Source of the DNA: Phoronis australis | Taxonomy: Eukaryota; Phoronida; Phoronidae | Reading direction: 5' to 3' | DNA: 64,000 nucleotides | NCBI GenBank assembly: GCA_002633005.1 | Contig: NMRA01000273.1 | Span: forward strand, 377,555 to 441,554 | In this document: in pieces, positions 1 through 11,100 of the stretch | Position numbering within the stretch: position 1 is the first letter of the stretch | Layout: each line of letters starts with the position of its first letter | Notes under the pieces: generated by a model | Told to the model about the DNA's origin: nothing | Database searches by the model: none | The model's input: the letters and a program-made list of their open reading frames with translations, nothing else | Program-made: the position numbers and the translations under genes

Positions 1-85
1 TACCACCAAGGTACAGAAGTCAAAATACTGTCACAATATGATACTGCCAAGATACAGAAGTCAAAATACCGTCACAATATTCATT
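1..85. repeat. Satellite, ~40-bp unit, left block
   Basis: Two copies of a ~40-bp unit (core TACCACCAAGGTACAGAAG followed by TCAAAATACTGTC and CAATATGA) start the window. The same unit resumes near 795. The array probably continues left of the window. Confidence 0.85.
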
Positions 86-94
86 AATTTATTG

Positions 95-790
95 TAATAG
101 TTAAAATGAGGGTGGCCTCTTCAGTGACAGCAATGCTTTCCAAGAGGGCCCTCAACAAAATATGAAACAGTATTATAATAAAACCATAGTTAAATGCATG
201 TAACAAAGATACAATTAAAACAGGTTGAGAATTTAGATAATAAATAAATGATGAAGGATGATGAAAATTTGACTGAGAGAGATGAAATAAATAGATGGTA
301 GAAATAAGTGAAAGTATTTACAATAATGAAAAATGACATAATTAAGACAGGTAAGGTGTAAGAATGGGTACGTAAATTACAGCCACTTTTTAATATTAAG
401 TTTGAAAATATTAATTAAATCAGACCATTTTTAATTTCTGGGCTAAGAGAGTTTCGTATTGCAGAAGCAGCATAAGTAAAAGATCTCTTGCCGGTCGCAG
501 TTTTAATTTTTTTAAAGAAACATTACCAGCAACTGAAGAACATGTAGAATATATAGCTTGACTTTGCCGCTGGGATATGCTGGAGCCAAGCCATTGACAC
601 ATCTGTACATGCAACAGGCAGAGATATTTATTTCTTTGTTTTACTTTCATGAAGTCAAGCTTGGCGTACAAGCCGTGGACCCAGGTGTACCTATTTCTAG
701 TTTCCAGGATAGCCCTGTCGGGTCTATTTTGGGTTACTTGGACTTTGCTAACAAGTATGTCGCTAGAATGTCCCCAAACTGGTTAACAGT
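95..790 (-). mobile_element. LINE (non-LTR retrotransposon) 3' fragment
   Basis: Read on the minus strand, about 490-420 encodes KTATGKRSFTYAASAIRNSL followed by SPEIKN. This resembles the last conserved block after the reverse transcriptase domain of CR1/L2/Jockey-like LINEs (usually ...RAFSYAAPRLWNSLP...). Further down the minus strand, about 165-100, is a 3' tail typical of such LINEs: a GAGGGCCCTCTTGGAAAGCA block and a GGCCACCCTCATTTT block. Upstream of the conserved block the frame is broken by stops and shifts, so this is a dead 5'-truncated copy. It splits a satellite array. The family assignment rests on motif recognition only. Confidence 0.6.
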
Positions 791-794
791 AATC

Positions 795-1170
795 AATGTG
801 ATACCACCATGATACAGAGGTCAAAATACCATCGCAGTATGATACCACCAAAGTACAGAAGTAAAAAAACTGTCAATATGATATCACCGAGATGCTGAAG
901 TCAAAATATCGCAATATGATACTTCCAAGGTACAGACGTCAAAGTATTGTCGCAATATGATACCACCGAGATACTGAAGTCAAAATGCTGTCCCAATATG
1001 ATACCAAGATACAAAAGTCAAAATACTGTTGCAATATGATACCACCAAGGTACAGAAGTCAAAATATCCTTGCAAGATGATACCACCAAGGCACAGAAGT
1101 CAAAATACTGTCGCAATGTGATACCACCAAGATAATGAAGTCAAAATGCTTGTCCTAAGATGATGCCTGG
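795..1170. repeat. Satellite, ~40-bp unit, right block
   Basis: About nine diverged copies of the unit seen at positions 1-85, each with an ATACCACC...GTACAGAAGTCAAAATA core and a CAATATG end. Unit length varies from 37 to 42 bp by small indels. The last copies are degenerate. Confidence 0.85.
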
Positions 1171-3421
1171 TCAAGATAGGGGAAAATATCAATTCCAGCC
1201 TAAAATTATTACCAAAATCAATTTCCTCTTTTTTCATTTTTCTTACAAAGTTCTGAATGCCCACGTTTTATTAAAATATTTGTTTGGTAGTAGCTGATGG
1301 TATTGAACTTTAAAGAAATAGTGCATTTGTTTGGTGCTATTTGTCTTTCAAGAAAAATAAATAGATGAAAGTGATGTACTGTTGAATGCTTGCAAATGTA
1401 ACGTAACACACTTATTTTCAAATCTATCGGAAGTAGTTATTTTTGACTGAATCAGTAATGTAAAATCTCGACAATTTAGGACATATTGTTTGTTGTTATG
1501 AATGTATTTTGTAGTGTAGTGTAGAAAATAACGTCCATCCCTCGACCTGGTACTATGATAGGGATTTCTTGAAATTTATTTCTTGTGTCGCTTTTCCGTC
1601 CTTCTCAACAGAGAGCCTAATTGTGATAGAGCTTGCAATCCACCTTGGTTGGTAGTTTATCTAGTTCATCACGAATTGGTTGTGAGCAGGTTTTTTGCCA
1701 GCGCTGTGTGACAATTTGGCTGGCTTCCAACTTGGTAAGATGCCATGTGCAGTACTGGGCTTGAGGATAAGTTTTGTGCAATACAGCACAAGAGGATAGT
1801 TTTGTAAATTATAGGTTAGTGCTGGGTACAGTTGCCTTTTTGAACTCATGGCCTTAACTTGCCTACTGATTGTTTTGAGGATAAAATTCACTGTTTTACA
1901 GGCTAATGGGTACAGGCTATGTTTGGCTTTGCTTGGGTTGTTAGTGACCTTGTTGGTTTACATTTGAGTGAAGAATGACTGAAATTTATTTGTAAATGGG
2001 GCTTGTTGCCTATTGACTCTCATATGGTTCTTGCTGATTGGACAATGAAAGGTTTTATTATCAAGTCTATGTTACTGTGGAGGCACTTGACATTTGACTA
2101 AACAAAACCAATCATATTGACACGAGCTTGTTAAAGCTCATCTTGAACCATAACAGCAGTTAATTTGGTTCCTTCAATATGTTAAGAGCATCATTCTGAG
2201 CCCCCTAGTGCCATAAATTGTCAAATGTAACAAACTGTTAAGCGAACTGAATTGTTGGGCGTATTAGTTTGCTTTTGTCTACGTAACCATGAGAATCACC
2301 AAACAGCTGCAAATAACACCCCACGCAATGGTGTTCTATTGATACCTCCAAGCAATTCAACTGTTATCAGCTTTGGTGTTTGTGGCGGGATCTCGTGGTG
2401 ACGCAATATGGCACGAAAAAGCTGCTTCACCTATCATTTGACGGGCCTAACATTTGTGTGATTAAATTCTTGGTTTTCCTAAGGCTTTGCTAAGACTATC
2501 TCTGATAGCCCAGTACATCTTAAGTAACAAAATTTCGTTGGAAGTTAGGCTTTAATAGCAGCGATTTAAAGAAACATCAAAATTGTCTAACCCTTTTTTT
2601 AAAACTTTACTATTATCTCATGATCACAAGACATCTGTAGAGCTTCTATGGAGAACCTATGTAACTTGATTTGTAGTTATCAATCAGGACTGCATTGTTA
2701 GCCAGAAAATGTTAATACTCCCAAAAAACTTCAAGATATTAAAAGAAATTAATAATGTTACACAGTGGAATGGTATGTATACGCATTTATGGGAAGAAAA
2801 AATACAGTAGAGATTGATGTTTCATGTATGTTTTTTCGTATGGTTACTTATTTTCCTCATTTTGTGTACCGACTTCAGAAAGTCCAAATATTGATATATT
2901 TTTTAAGGATTTCTTTTGCGTTTACCTTGTCAAACATTTCCCCTGGTTTGTGTGCATTTGCAAAAGGGACAGCCACTTGTACTGTTCAATTTCCTGGAAA
3001 ATCTGTTTCTGTTATTTGCATTTGTGTTAACCAAAGACGATAAAACGTGGAAGGTAAAAGACTGTGTTATCAACACTCTGTGGGACTCTCTGGGCTAGCC
3101 TGAGGTTACCCGTGTAACAGGCCCCTGGATTTAGTGCATGAACTTACAGTCTAACAGACCACTAAAAGTTCAAAGGTCATGCAAATGTTTAATTTAGAGC
3201 TATCTAAAATGAGAACTGCACTGAAATTATTTAAGTCTATCCTTAGGCAGCATACCTTTGTACAACTTGCACAGCTCAGTTACCCCACTTTAAAGGGGAG
3301 TTTTCTCACACACATGTTTACCCAATAATTAGGGTAAGGCGGATGCAAATAGGCAGCTGATAATTAGAAGTGGTGCAAGTTTATTGTGGGTCGTTGGAGT
3401 TATAGTGTCATGCATAATTAT
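1171..3421. other. No gene recognised
   Basis: AT-rich sequence with stops in all frames at the usual density. I looked for an Ig-type exon (Cys...Trp, then D.G.Y.C) that could supply the missing first Ig domain of the downstream receptor gene and found none. It is either intron 5' of that gene or intergenic. Confidence 0.5.
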
Positions 3422-3707
3422 GCTCCTAATTACGACTGAGAGTTTACTTGTGTTTTACATCTGTAATCTATATATCCAATGAGAAATTGAGCTCTGAAGC
3501 AGTTGCACGGTCACAATTTTATGTTCATATTTTTTGCTCATAATTTTACGTTTGTGATCACGAGTGAAAATGACAAGCGTAAAATTACAATCGAAAAATA
3601 CAAGTGTAAAACTTCTTCAGAGCTCGCGTGATCTACAAATCAATTCTCATTGGATATAATGATTTTGGTCGTAAAACACGAGCGAAGTTTTGGTCGTAAT
3701 TACGAGC
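3422..3707. mobile_element. Foldback/MITE-like inverted repeat
   Basis: The left arm, from GCTCCTAATTACGAC at 3422 to about 3505, is matched by the reverse complement of the right arm, about 3620-3707, which ends GTCGTAATTACGAGC. The arms also share the GTGTTTTAC and TATCCAATGAGAA blocks and GAGCTCTGAAG. The ~110-bp centre has no ORF. Partial copies of the terminal sequence follow at about 3720-3760. No clear target duplication was found. Confidence 0.7.
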
Positions 3708-6450
3708 TTAATTACAGGTGAACAATTTCGGTAGTAAAACACGAGCTAGTGTAATTACAGGCCACACTTTCCTCCAAACAGCCCACGATACATGTTACCC
3801 TAGAGCAAGTTACTCTACCTTGATAAGGTGGAGCCATGGTGTCACAAGTAGGTAAGTTAAGCTAGTTTAGTGTCCAGACAGGCCTCAAACCTAGCGACAA
3901 GACATTCCAGGAGTAACTTGTTCTTGGGTAAATCTGTGTGTGGACAGCTGACTACAGCTCATGTACTTAAGATATTCCTATTACATAAACGCAGTGTGAA
4001 AGGTGTAGGGTGTTTTCTGGACTGTCCTGAATTATTTGATCCAGGTGCCCAACGTTTGCCCCTCAGTTTGGTTGTGTTTCTGGACATTACAATTGAAATG
4101 AAAATCATGATTGAAAGCATTCATTAACCAGTGCCAACAATGTGAAAAAATCTGTTAAATGCATCGTTAATGTGATGCCTGATTGTTGCTCTTGAGCTTA
4201 TAACTTGTGCAACCGAACCATGGCTATTTACAATTGAAAGTTCACGTCAGTCTGGCATACTCACTGAAATGGGGTTTGTTTTAATGGAAAATATCAAAAA
4301 CTGTTTATTTCACCTATGGAAATCCGGAGAACACAGTTCTCATAAATGCAGTACCAATAATGATTTTGTTGATTCTGGCTATGTAGCACCTCCTGGTGGC
4401 CAAATTGGTAAACAAATATGCACCAAGAGTAGCATATAGGGATGGTTCAGTACAATTGCTTATCAGTGCTTTGCATTGGTCATTTGATGAAAACAGGCCA
4501 AACATAATCACCTGTCTTACCAGGCATTTTCAAGTTCCGAGACAAAATACTTAAAGGAATATTTTATTTTGTTATTTACTGTATAACATTTGCTTAATTT
4601 TTACATTGCGTATCATTCCGTTCAATTGCCAATATGGCAGCAATAGGTTTCTATGTTTCCTTGAATTCAATGCTTTCCAGTCATCACTCACCACAACTGT
4701 GCTTGCAATGGTTGAAGATTACTTTACAGCTGCATTTCTAACCTTGTTTAGCAGGCTAAAATATGAAATTCGAATTGGACCTTTTATTCTCATATAATCA
4801 GCGTCCTCATTCTCACGATAGTCCTTACTGAGATAGTATTCTATTTCCGTTTCCAACAAGAATATCGAAAGCATGGCAGCAATTTATGTTTTCTTGAGTT
4901 ACCATAGTTGTGGATGGTTTTCATGTTTTTTTGGCATCACAGTTAGGAATATTACGAGATCGATATTCTGCATTAAAGGGCCCCAATTCGATTTTCGTTT
5001 TAGCCACAGCTAAATGGGGCAATTTTACATAGAAGTAGAGGACAGCATTAAGGTGACTGGGTAGTTCAGTCTTATTCAGGCAAATTGACATTGGATTGTC
5101 AGTATACTCTAATGTGCTTGCATGTGTTTTATCAACAAACTTCAGTTGCACTTAGTAAGCATTTACTGAAACAGTAGCTGATTATTAGTGTTGTTCTGAA
5201 TTCTTTATTCTGGCCTAGAATAAATACTTTTTACATCAATCGAATAAAAGCTGTTGCCTCTAGTACAATTTGTCTCTATGGGCGTTTTTTCGATATTGTG
5301 TTTTCCCGAAATGATTTCGCATCCAAAAAAGTTGCATAGAGGCTCTTGCAAAAACAGTGGTGGGACAGTCATTTGGAAAATTGGCCATTGCCAAGTGCAA
5401 GGTGGTGTTGGATTGTGCATTTAAAATACTAGCTAGGTTCACTTTGTTGGCCAGCCATTGTTAAGCTACGAAAACTGAAGTTCAACTACACCTTCATTAA
5501 CAAGGGATCGACTTGCGAATTTATGGCCACAAATTTTCCATTTATGTGCCCCCTGTGAGGCATGCAAAACAGTCGTCATAGAGCTGATTTCAATATGTCG
5601 CATTACGATGTGCAGTTACAGTGTCTCATTGGAGCTCAAACTCTGTATGAGTGTGAGGCGGGTTTCAAAACTATCACCTGCAGTTGTAACCAGGTTGCAA
5701 TTGCTCTGGCATATTTGAAAGGTTGACTTTGAACTCTGAAACTTGATTTTGCAGTTTTACTTATGGTACCCCTTGGGTATTGTCATTTGAGTGTTTGACA
5801 TATGTTTAATTAAAGGCATTTAGTAGAAAGAAATCATTCATGCTGTGTCTCATTAATATTCCATTCTGTATAATCGGTCTTACTACTTGGGTGTTTGCAT
5901 CTGCAGGTGTTTGTGCTGCACCCAGGCTATGTGGATCAGTGAATGACCCAAAATAGTCCTGTAAACTGAATATTTTTGGAGAATAGTTGGATTAAAATAG
6001 CCACATTTTGAGAACCAGTTTGATGCCCGTTATTCAGTGGAGAAAACTGGTTCTCAAATCCAAGTAGACATGTTATATTTGATATTACCAATTTTTGTAT
6101 TTGTTAATATGTTTTTGGATGTGTCCTAGTTGTCAGCATTCTAAACATTTTCATATAAATTTGATGTGCAACCTATTTGGTCCCTTTAGTGAAGATTGCA
6201 AATTATTGGGTCTGGAGTACATTAGCTATGACACGTTTTACCCCTTCGAAAGACTACAGCTCTGGTAAATTAAGGTTCTTTGATTTCTCACAATTCTTCC
6301 TCACACCAGTCTGTACTTAATCACTGCATTGGACAAGTGAGACTATCAATTCGACGTAGCAGATTTTGAATAGAATTCAGGCATGCCGTGCTCGGATTGA
6401 TCAGCGTAGCCTAATAATATTACCTTTGGCCAAAGAATACAGATTTTGGA
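3708..6450. other. No gene recognised
   Basis: Non-coding AT-rich sequence with only short ORFs that lack recognisable domains. A pyrimidine-rich AG at about 5905 (TTTGCATCTGCAG) was tested as an exon start; the frames close quickly. Confidence 0.5.
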
Positions 6451-7206
6451 AACTCTGGTTAGCCTTTTTGATTTGTGATTGAAACTACGCCAACGGTCTC
6501 CATGACACGTCCAACCGCTGCTTCCACCTCCCGTACATGGCTGAAAATCCTTACAATTGTTATAGCAGATGTGTATTACAGATTTTGCTGTAAATCATTT
6601 ACTTCCTGTCAATGACAGAAATTTCGGCCATTGCATTCAGACACCTCAATTTCGGAATGAAAATGTTTTGTCCTGTTGAGAGCGCATTGTAGAACCAATT
6701 ATTTTGAAAATTTTCATGTTAATGTCCTGAGAGTAGCTATTATCAGATGCTGCTTAACAGGAAGTTGTCAAAATGATGGATCTAGTGTATTTCCATCAAT
6801 TTTCAGTCGTACTGGGTTGCCATTTTGAACAGAAAGAGCAAATGATGTGAATTTTTGCATGTTGATTCTGTAAGGTATACTCTTTCAAATGAACTGAAAC
6901 AATTTTTTCTCAGACTTGAGGTTTTTGAGTTGTTTTACTTTCAACGTCAAAAAATGCAAAAGCTGAAAATTTTTGAAAATTTTATGGAATTTTGTAAAAC
7001 TACTCAATAGAGTTTTGAACGGGCATTCAGAAGATGTTTTTCTTTTTTCACTATGACGTCTCGTTTTCAAATTATTCGTGATTTTCTGATGACACTGTTC
7101 CTTTGTTGACTGATTTTTTGCTTCACTGTTTTTAGTTACTTACTTATTTCTGACATCTTCATTCGTCATATGATTGTTATTGTCATGTTCATTATTGAAA
7201 CCATTG

Positions 7207-7250
<44 letters not shown>

Positions 7251-7320
7251 TCCATTGTCTTTTCAGTCAATTTCGCCAAGTGTCACTTCTCTGAGCGGTT
7301 TAATTTTTTGTTGCTGGTGT
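6451..7320 (-). repeat. Dispersed repeat, inverted copy of the 31.6-33.1 kb family
   Basis: The blocks at about 6760-7060 (TTTTCAGTCGTACTGGG, TTCAAATGAACTGAAAC, TCTCAGACTTGAGG) are recognisable as the reverse complement of about 32040-32290. The right end (TTTCGCCAAGTGTCAC, CTCTGAGCGGTTT) is the complement of the CCGAGGAGC...CTTGGCGAAATTAAC head seen at 31620 and 32755. No protein-coding signal was found. Confidence 0.6.
7207..7252. repeat. (ATC)n microsatellite
   Basis: About fifteen uninterrupted TCA triplets. They sit where the 31.6-33.1 kb family carries GATGAC-type repeats, so the microsatellite is probably part of that repeat. Confidence 0.95.
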
Positions 7321-7987
7321 TGAAAACTTTTTATTATAATTTGATGTTAGTTTTAAAAGGTATGATACCAACACTTCTTTGTGTTTTCTTATCATTGCAT
7401 CAAACCTTTGTGGTCCAATTGTTGTCTTCTTGTACTTAATATGAATGAGCAACCTGTTGTTGGTACATTGTGTGGGTGCATATCAATGCTTTGCGTTGCT
7501 GTTGGTTTAAGTCCGGGTGATTGTTGTATAAGTGCTATTCTGAAAGTGCCCTGGAGATGACTCCTGCTGTGCCAAAGTTTTGAGTTGAGTAGTCGACAAC
7601 GAACGGATTATTGCGTGCAGTTTGCTCTACATGCGAAACTGGTGACAAAATTGACACGGGGTGACTAAACTTGTTTAGTGCCAACTTTTGCTGACAATAT
7701 ACATAGTTGTGCTCTGTGTCAAGTTTTCTAATGCAAGTGCTACTCATTTTAGGGGCTTTTTAATATGGTAAGTTTGCAGCTCTACTTTAACTCTGATATA
7801 CGCTATGAACCGAGTGGAAGTCACTCATTTGAATGTTCACTTCATACTTTAATTAAGCGCAGTTTATGATGCGTACTGTCAACAAGACATAATTGAAGTG
7901 TCATAGGGCCTTGATAATTAACTTAAGGAAATTGAGTTGATTGATCCAGTTCATTAGTTGATCGATTGCTATATTGTTTCTATATAG
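7321..7987. other. Intron of receptor gene A or upstream sequence
   Basis: No coding feature. It ends with the acceptor TATATAG before the first exon found. Because that exon starts in the middle of a codon, a coding exon must lie upstream. Confidence 0.6.
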
Positions 7988-8141
7988 CCTTGCTCCGGCG
8001 GCCCTTTGTTCACACGGATGTCCGCACTGTACCCTTGTCGTCGTCTGCTTTGCTACGCTGTTTATGGCCTGCCCACCGTCCAGCTGGTGACAACATTACC
8101 TGGCTGTTCAATAACTCCGTCATCCGTGAGCACAGTGGCAG
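7988..8141 (+). CDS. Gene A exon 1 (first in window): first half of an Ig domain
   Basis: The acceptor is TATATAG and the donor AG|GTAAGAG. The frame starts with two bases of a split codon and ends in phase 2. It encodes the B-C strands of an Ig: Cys at visible residue 24 and ITWLFNN with Trp 38. NIT and NNS are N-glycosylation sequons. The split codon (AG|A = Arg) joins exactly to the next exon. By comparison with 4-Ig relatives this is probably Ig2. Confidence 0.8.
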
Positions 8142-11100
8142 GTAAGAGGCATTCTACACATGCTTTTCTTTTAATTAGTTTAGTGACTGTTTTATCATAG
8201 GTTGTAAGATTGTCGGAGGCACGCTGCTGCATTGTTTTGCTAGAGAGAAACATTCCTAATGATGTGAACTTACACAGTTTGCGTTCAAGTTTAACATAGG
8301 CTTTCGTAAATGGTGTTGATGAATTGTTTGCCAATACAAATTCATGGAACGGCTGTCCTAGTTAAGATAGACGTATGACAAGGGTACCCAGTTAAGTGAA
8401 TTTGAAGTAAGTGGAACTTGTGAACACGGACAATGCAAGTTTCATTTGTCATGTTTTTCAATAAAAGTAAATTTGCATGAGTTTTTATTCTGCTTTTAGC
8501 AGAGTTTGTACATTGTAACAGTCAAGAAAACGTTCGGGAAAAATTTAAGTCTCTGGCTATGAGTTTTGGGCTATTTCCAACAGCTGCTGCTGTGCCCCCT
8601 AGTGGCAATTTAGTTTTTTACATTTCCCTCTGTTCTTAGATGCATTTCTTGAATTTGGAAAATAGGTTGCTGTTAAGGTGACATCTTTGTATTTTTGAAT
8701 GGATCAGATGTATTCTACGCCACCTTGGATTTATTTTTATTAATTTCTAGTCCGTTGTTTAGTGTCAGCCTCTCCATCGGTCCAACTGCTCAAAGTATCG
8801 TTAAAGGAAATTGCAGATGCTTTTCTTCTCATAACAGCATGACTTACATTGATTTCGGATGGTTCCGACTAACTGTGGCATCCCGTAGTGGGAATTAATT
8901 TTTTTTTGCATCCACTGCTATATCTCCTAAGACCTGTGAAAGATCTTTGTGAAATTGGCCAGAGTATTTCTATATGAACGTGGCAAAAGATTGTGACAAC
9001 TTCTTTCGGACAGTGCTCCTGTATCTTTGGAGTTCATGGACGAATTTTCATGAAATTTGCCAAATAGGTTTTTGTTAATGTCTGTCTCAGTGGATCATTA
9101 TAGTGCGCTCACTTATTGATATGTGGGCACATTGTGCCATCATCTTTGTCTGTCCGTCCATCCGTCCGGCATCTTGCATCTGCTATACCTCCAAAACCCT
9201 TGATGCATGTTCATGAAGTTTTGGAGGTATGTTCCTTTGATGGATAGGACTGCATGAGCGGTTTGATATGATTACTGGTGTGCCCCCCCTAGTGGCAGTT
9301 TTAGATTTTTATGAGCACACAAATTTATGTGTCTCTGGGGGCATTTTCTACATTTGCTTTTGTATCTTTGGAGTTCATTAATGTATTTTCATGAAATTCG
9401 ACAAATAGGTTTCTATTAAGGAGACAGCAATGCCTTTCCATTTTTGGACAGATTTGATGTTTGCGCAATTTGAACCTTTTTTCGTTATTTTGGGTCAGTT
9501 CTCTAGCATCTACCTCTCTATCTGCCACACCACTTAAAGGATCATTATGAAGATTTACAGATGTGTTCCTGATGACAAGGCCTCGACTTATGTTGCTTTT
9601 TGGACAAGACCGAATACTGTGTCACCCCTAGTGGTAATATTTTTTGCGTCTGCAGCAGAATCTCTTTAACCATTTGAAGGAACTTTGTGAAAGGTAAAAG
9701 ATTTGTTCCCATGAACCGACGACAAATGGCAACAAGTGTCGAACTGGTCCAAACACCACTCTGCCTCCTAGTGGCAAGACGTTCTTTTTCACGTTTGCCT
9801 CTGTATCTTTGGAGTTCATTTATTAATGTATTTTCATAAAATTCACCAGGTAGGTTTCTAGTAAGGGGAGGACATCATCTTCCCATTTTCTGACAGACTT
9901 GATGTTTTCTGTGCAATTTAAAACTTTTTTTGCATGTTTTTTGATGTCTGCCTCTCAATCTGCCAAACCACTCGAAGGATCATTACGAAAATTAATGGTT
10001 GTGTTCCTGATGTGAAGACTCCGGTTGACCTTGATGTTTGGATGTTTGGCTATGGTGGTGCCTCCTAGTGGCACTTTTGCTTTTTTAGTCTAGGGCTGTA
10101 TCTCCTTAACCCTTTGAAGGGTCTTTGCAAAATTTGGCAGATGGGCTCTGTAGATGACAACAGATGACGACTGGTGAGTTTCAGGCCAATCAGACCATAG
10201 CCATGTCCCCTAGTGTCAAATGATTTTTTACATTTGCCTCTCTATCCTTGTTCCTCGGCTTACTGTCATGAGATTTGGCAAATAGTTGTGTATTACACAG
10301 ACAGCACCACCTTCATGACACATTCTGCGCCATCTTATGGCCATCTTTATGATACTAAAAGCACTCATAGGAGCACACTGTTTGCGGCGCTGTGGTTGGC
10401 GTATTTCTGCGGTCCGTGTTGCTCTTGTCATGAAATTTGGTTAATAGCTTTCTGTTGGGAAGATGATACTACCTTTAAATTTTCACATGGATTCGACATA
10501 TTTTGCGGCACCCTCTGGCCGTTTTTGCCGTTTTCGAATCTGTTTTTTAGCGTGCCCCTCTATGGGCCAAACCACTGTAAGGATGATTATGAAGACATAA
10601 AAATGTTTCTACTGGAAATAGGATGGCTGATGATGATTTTCGGAACCTTCCAACTACAGTGGTTCCTCCTAGTGGAAGTTTTGCTTTTTTGGTCCATGGC
10701 TGTATCTCTTAAACCTTCTGTTTCATCTTCGTTAAATTTGGCAAGCATAGTTATATGAAGAGGACAACAGGTGACCACGTCTTTCAGATTGATCCAACTG
10801 CTGCTGTATCCCCGTAGAGGCAATTTTACTATTTTCTGTTTGCCTCTGTATCTTTAGAGCTCCTTTATGGATTTTCGTACGCCCACACATTTATATGAGG
10901 GCGCATTATACTGTCATCCCTGTCTGTCCGGCCGACGTCTGCTGCTCTGTCTCCAAAACCCTTTAATGTATGTTCGTGAAATTTTGCACAATGTGTTCCT
11001 TTCATGGATGCCGGGACAGCATGAGTGAATTCTCAGACGGATCTGCAACTGGTGTGTCTCCTAGTGACAATTTTAGTTTTTCACATTTGTCTCTGTATCC

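Noticed and set aside
5905-5960. Possible upstream Ig exon after TTTGCATCTGCAG
   Set aside because: Frames close within a few codons or lack the Cys/Trp pattern of an Ig.
10213-10758. 181-codon ORF
   Set aside because: It runs through diverged monomers of the CCCCTAGTGGCA family; the frame is not kept in other copies.
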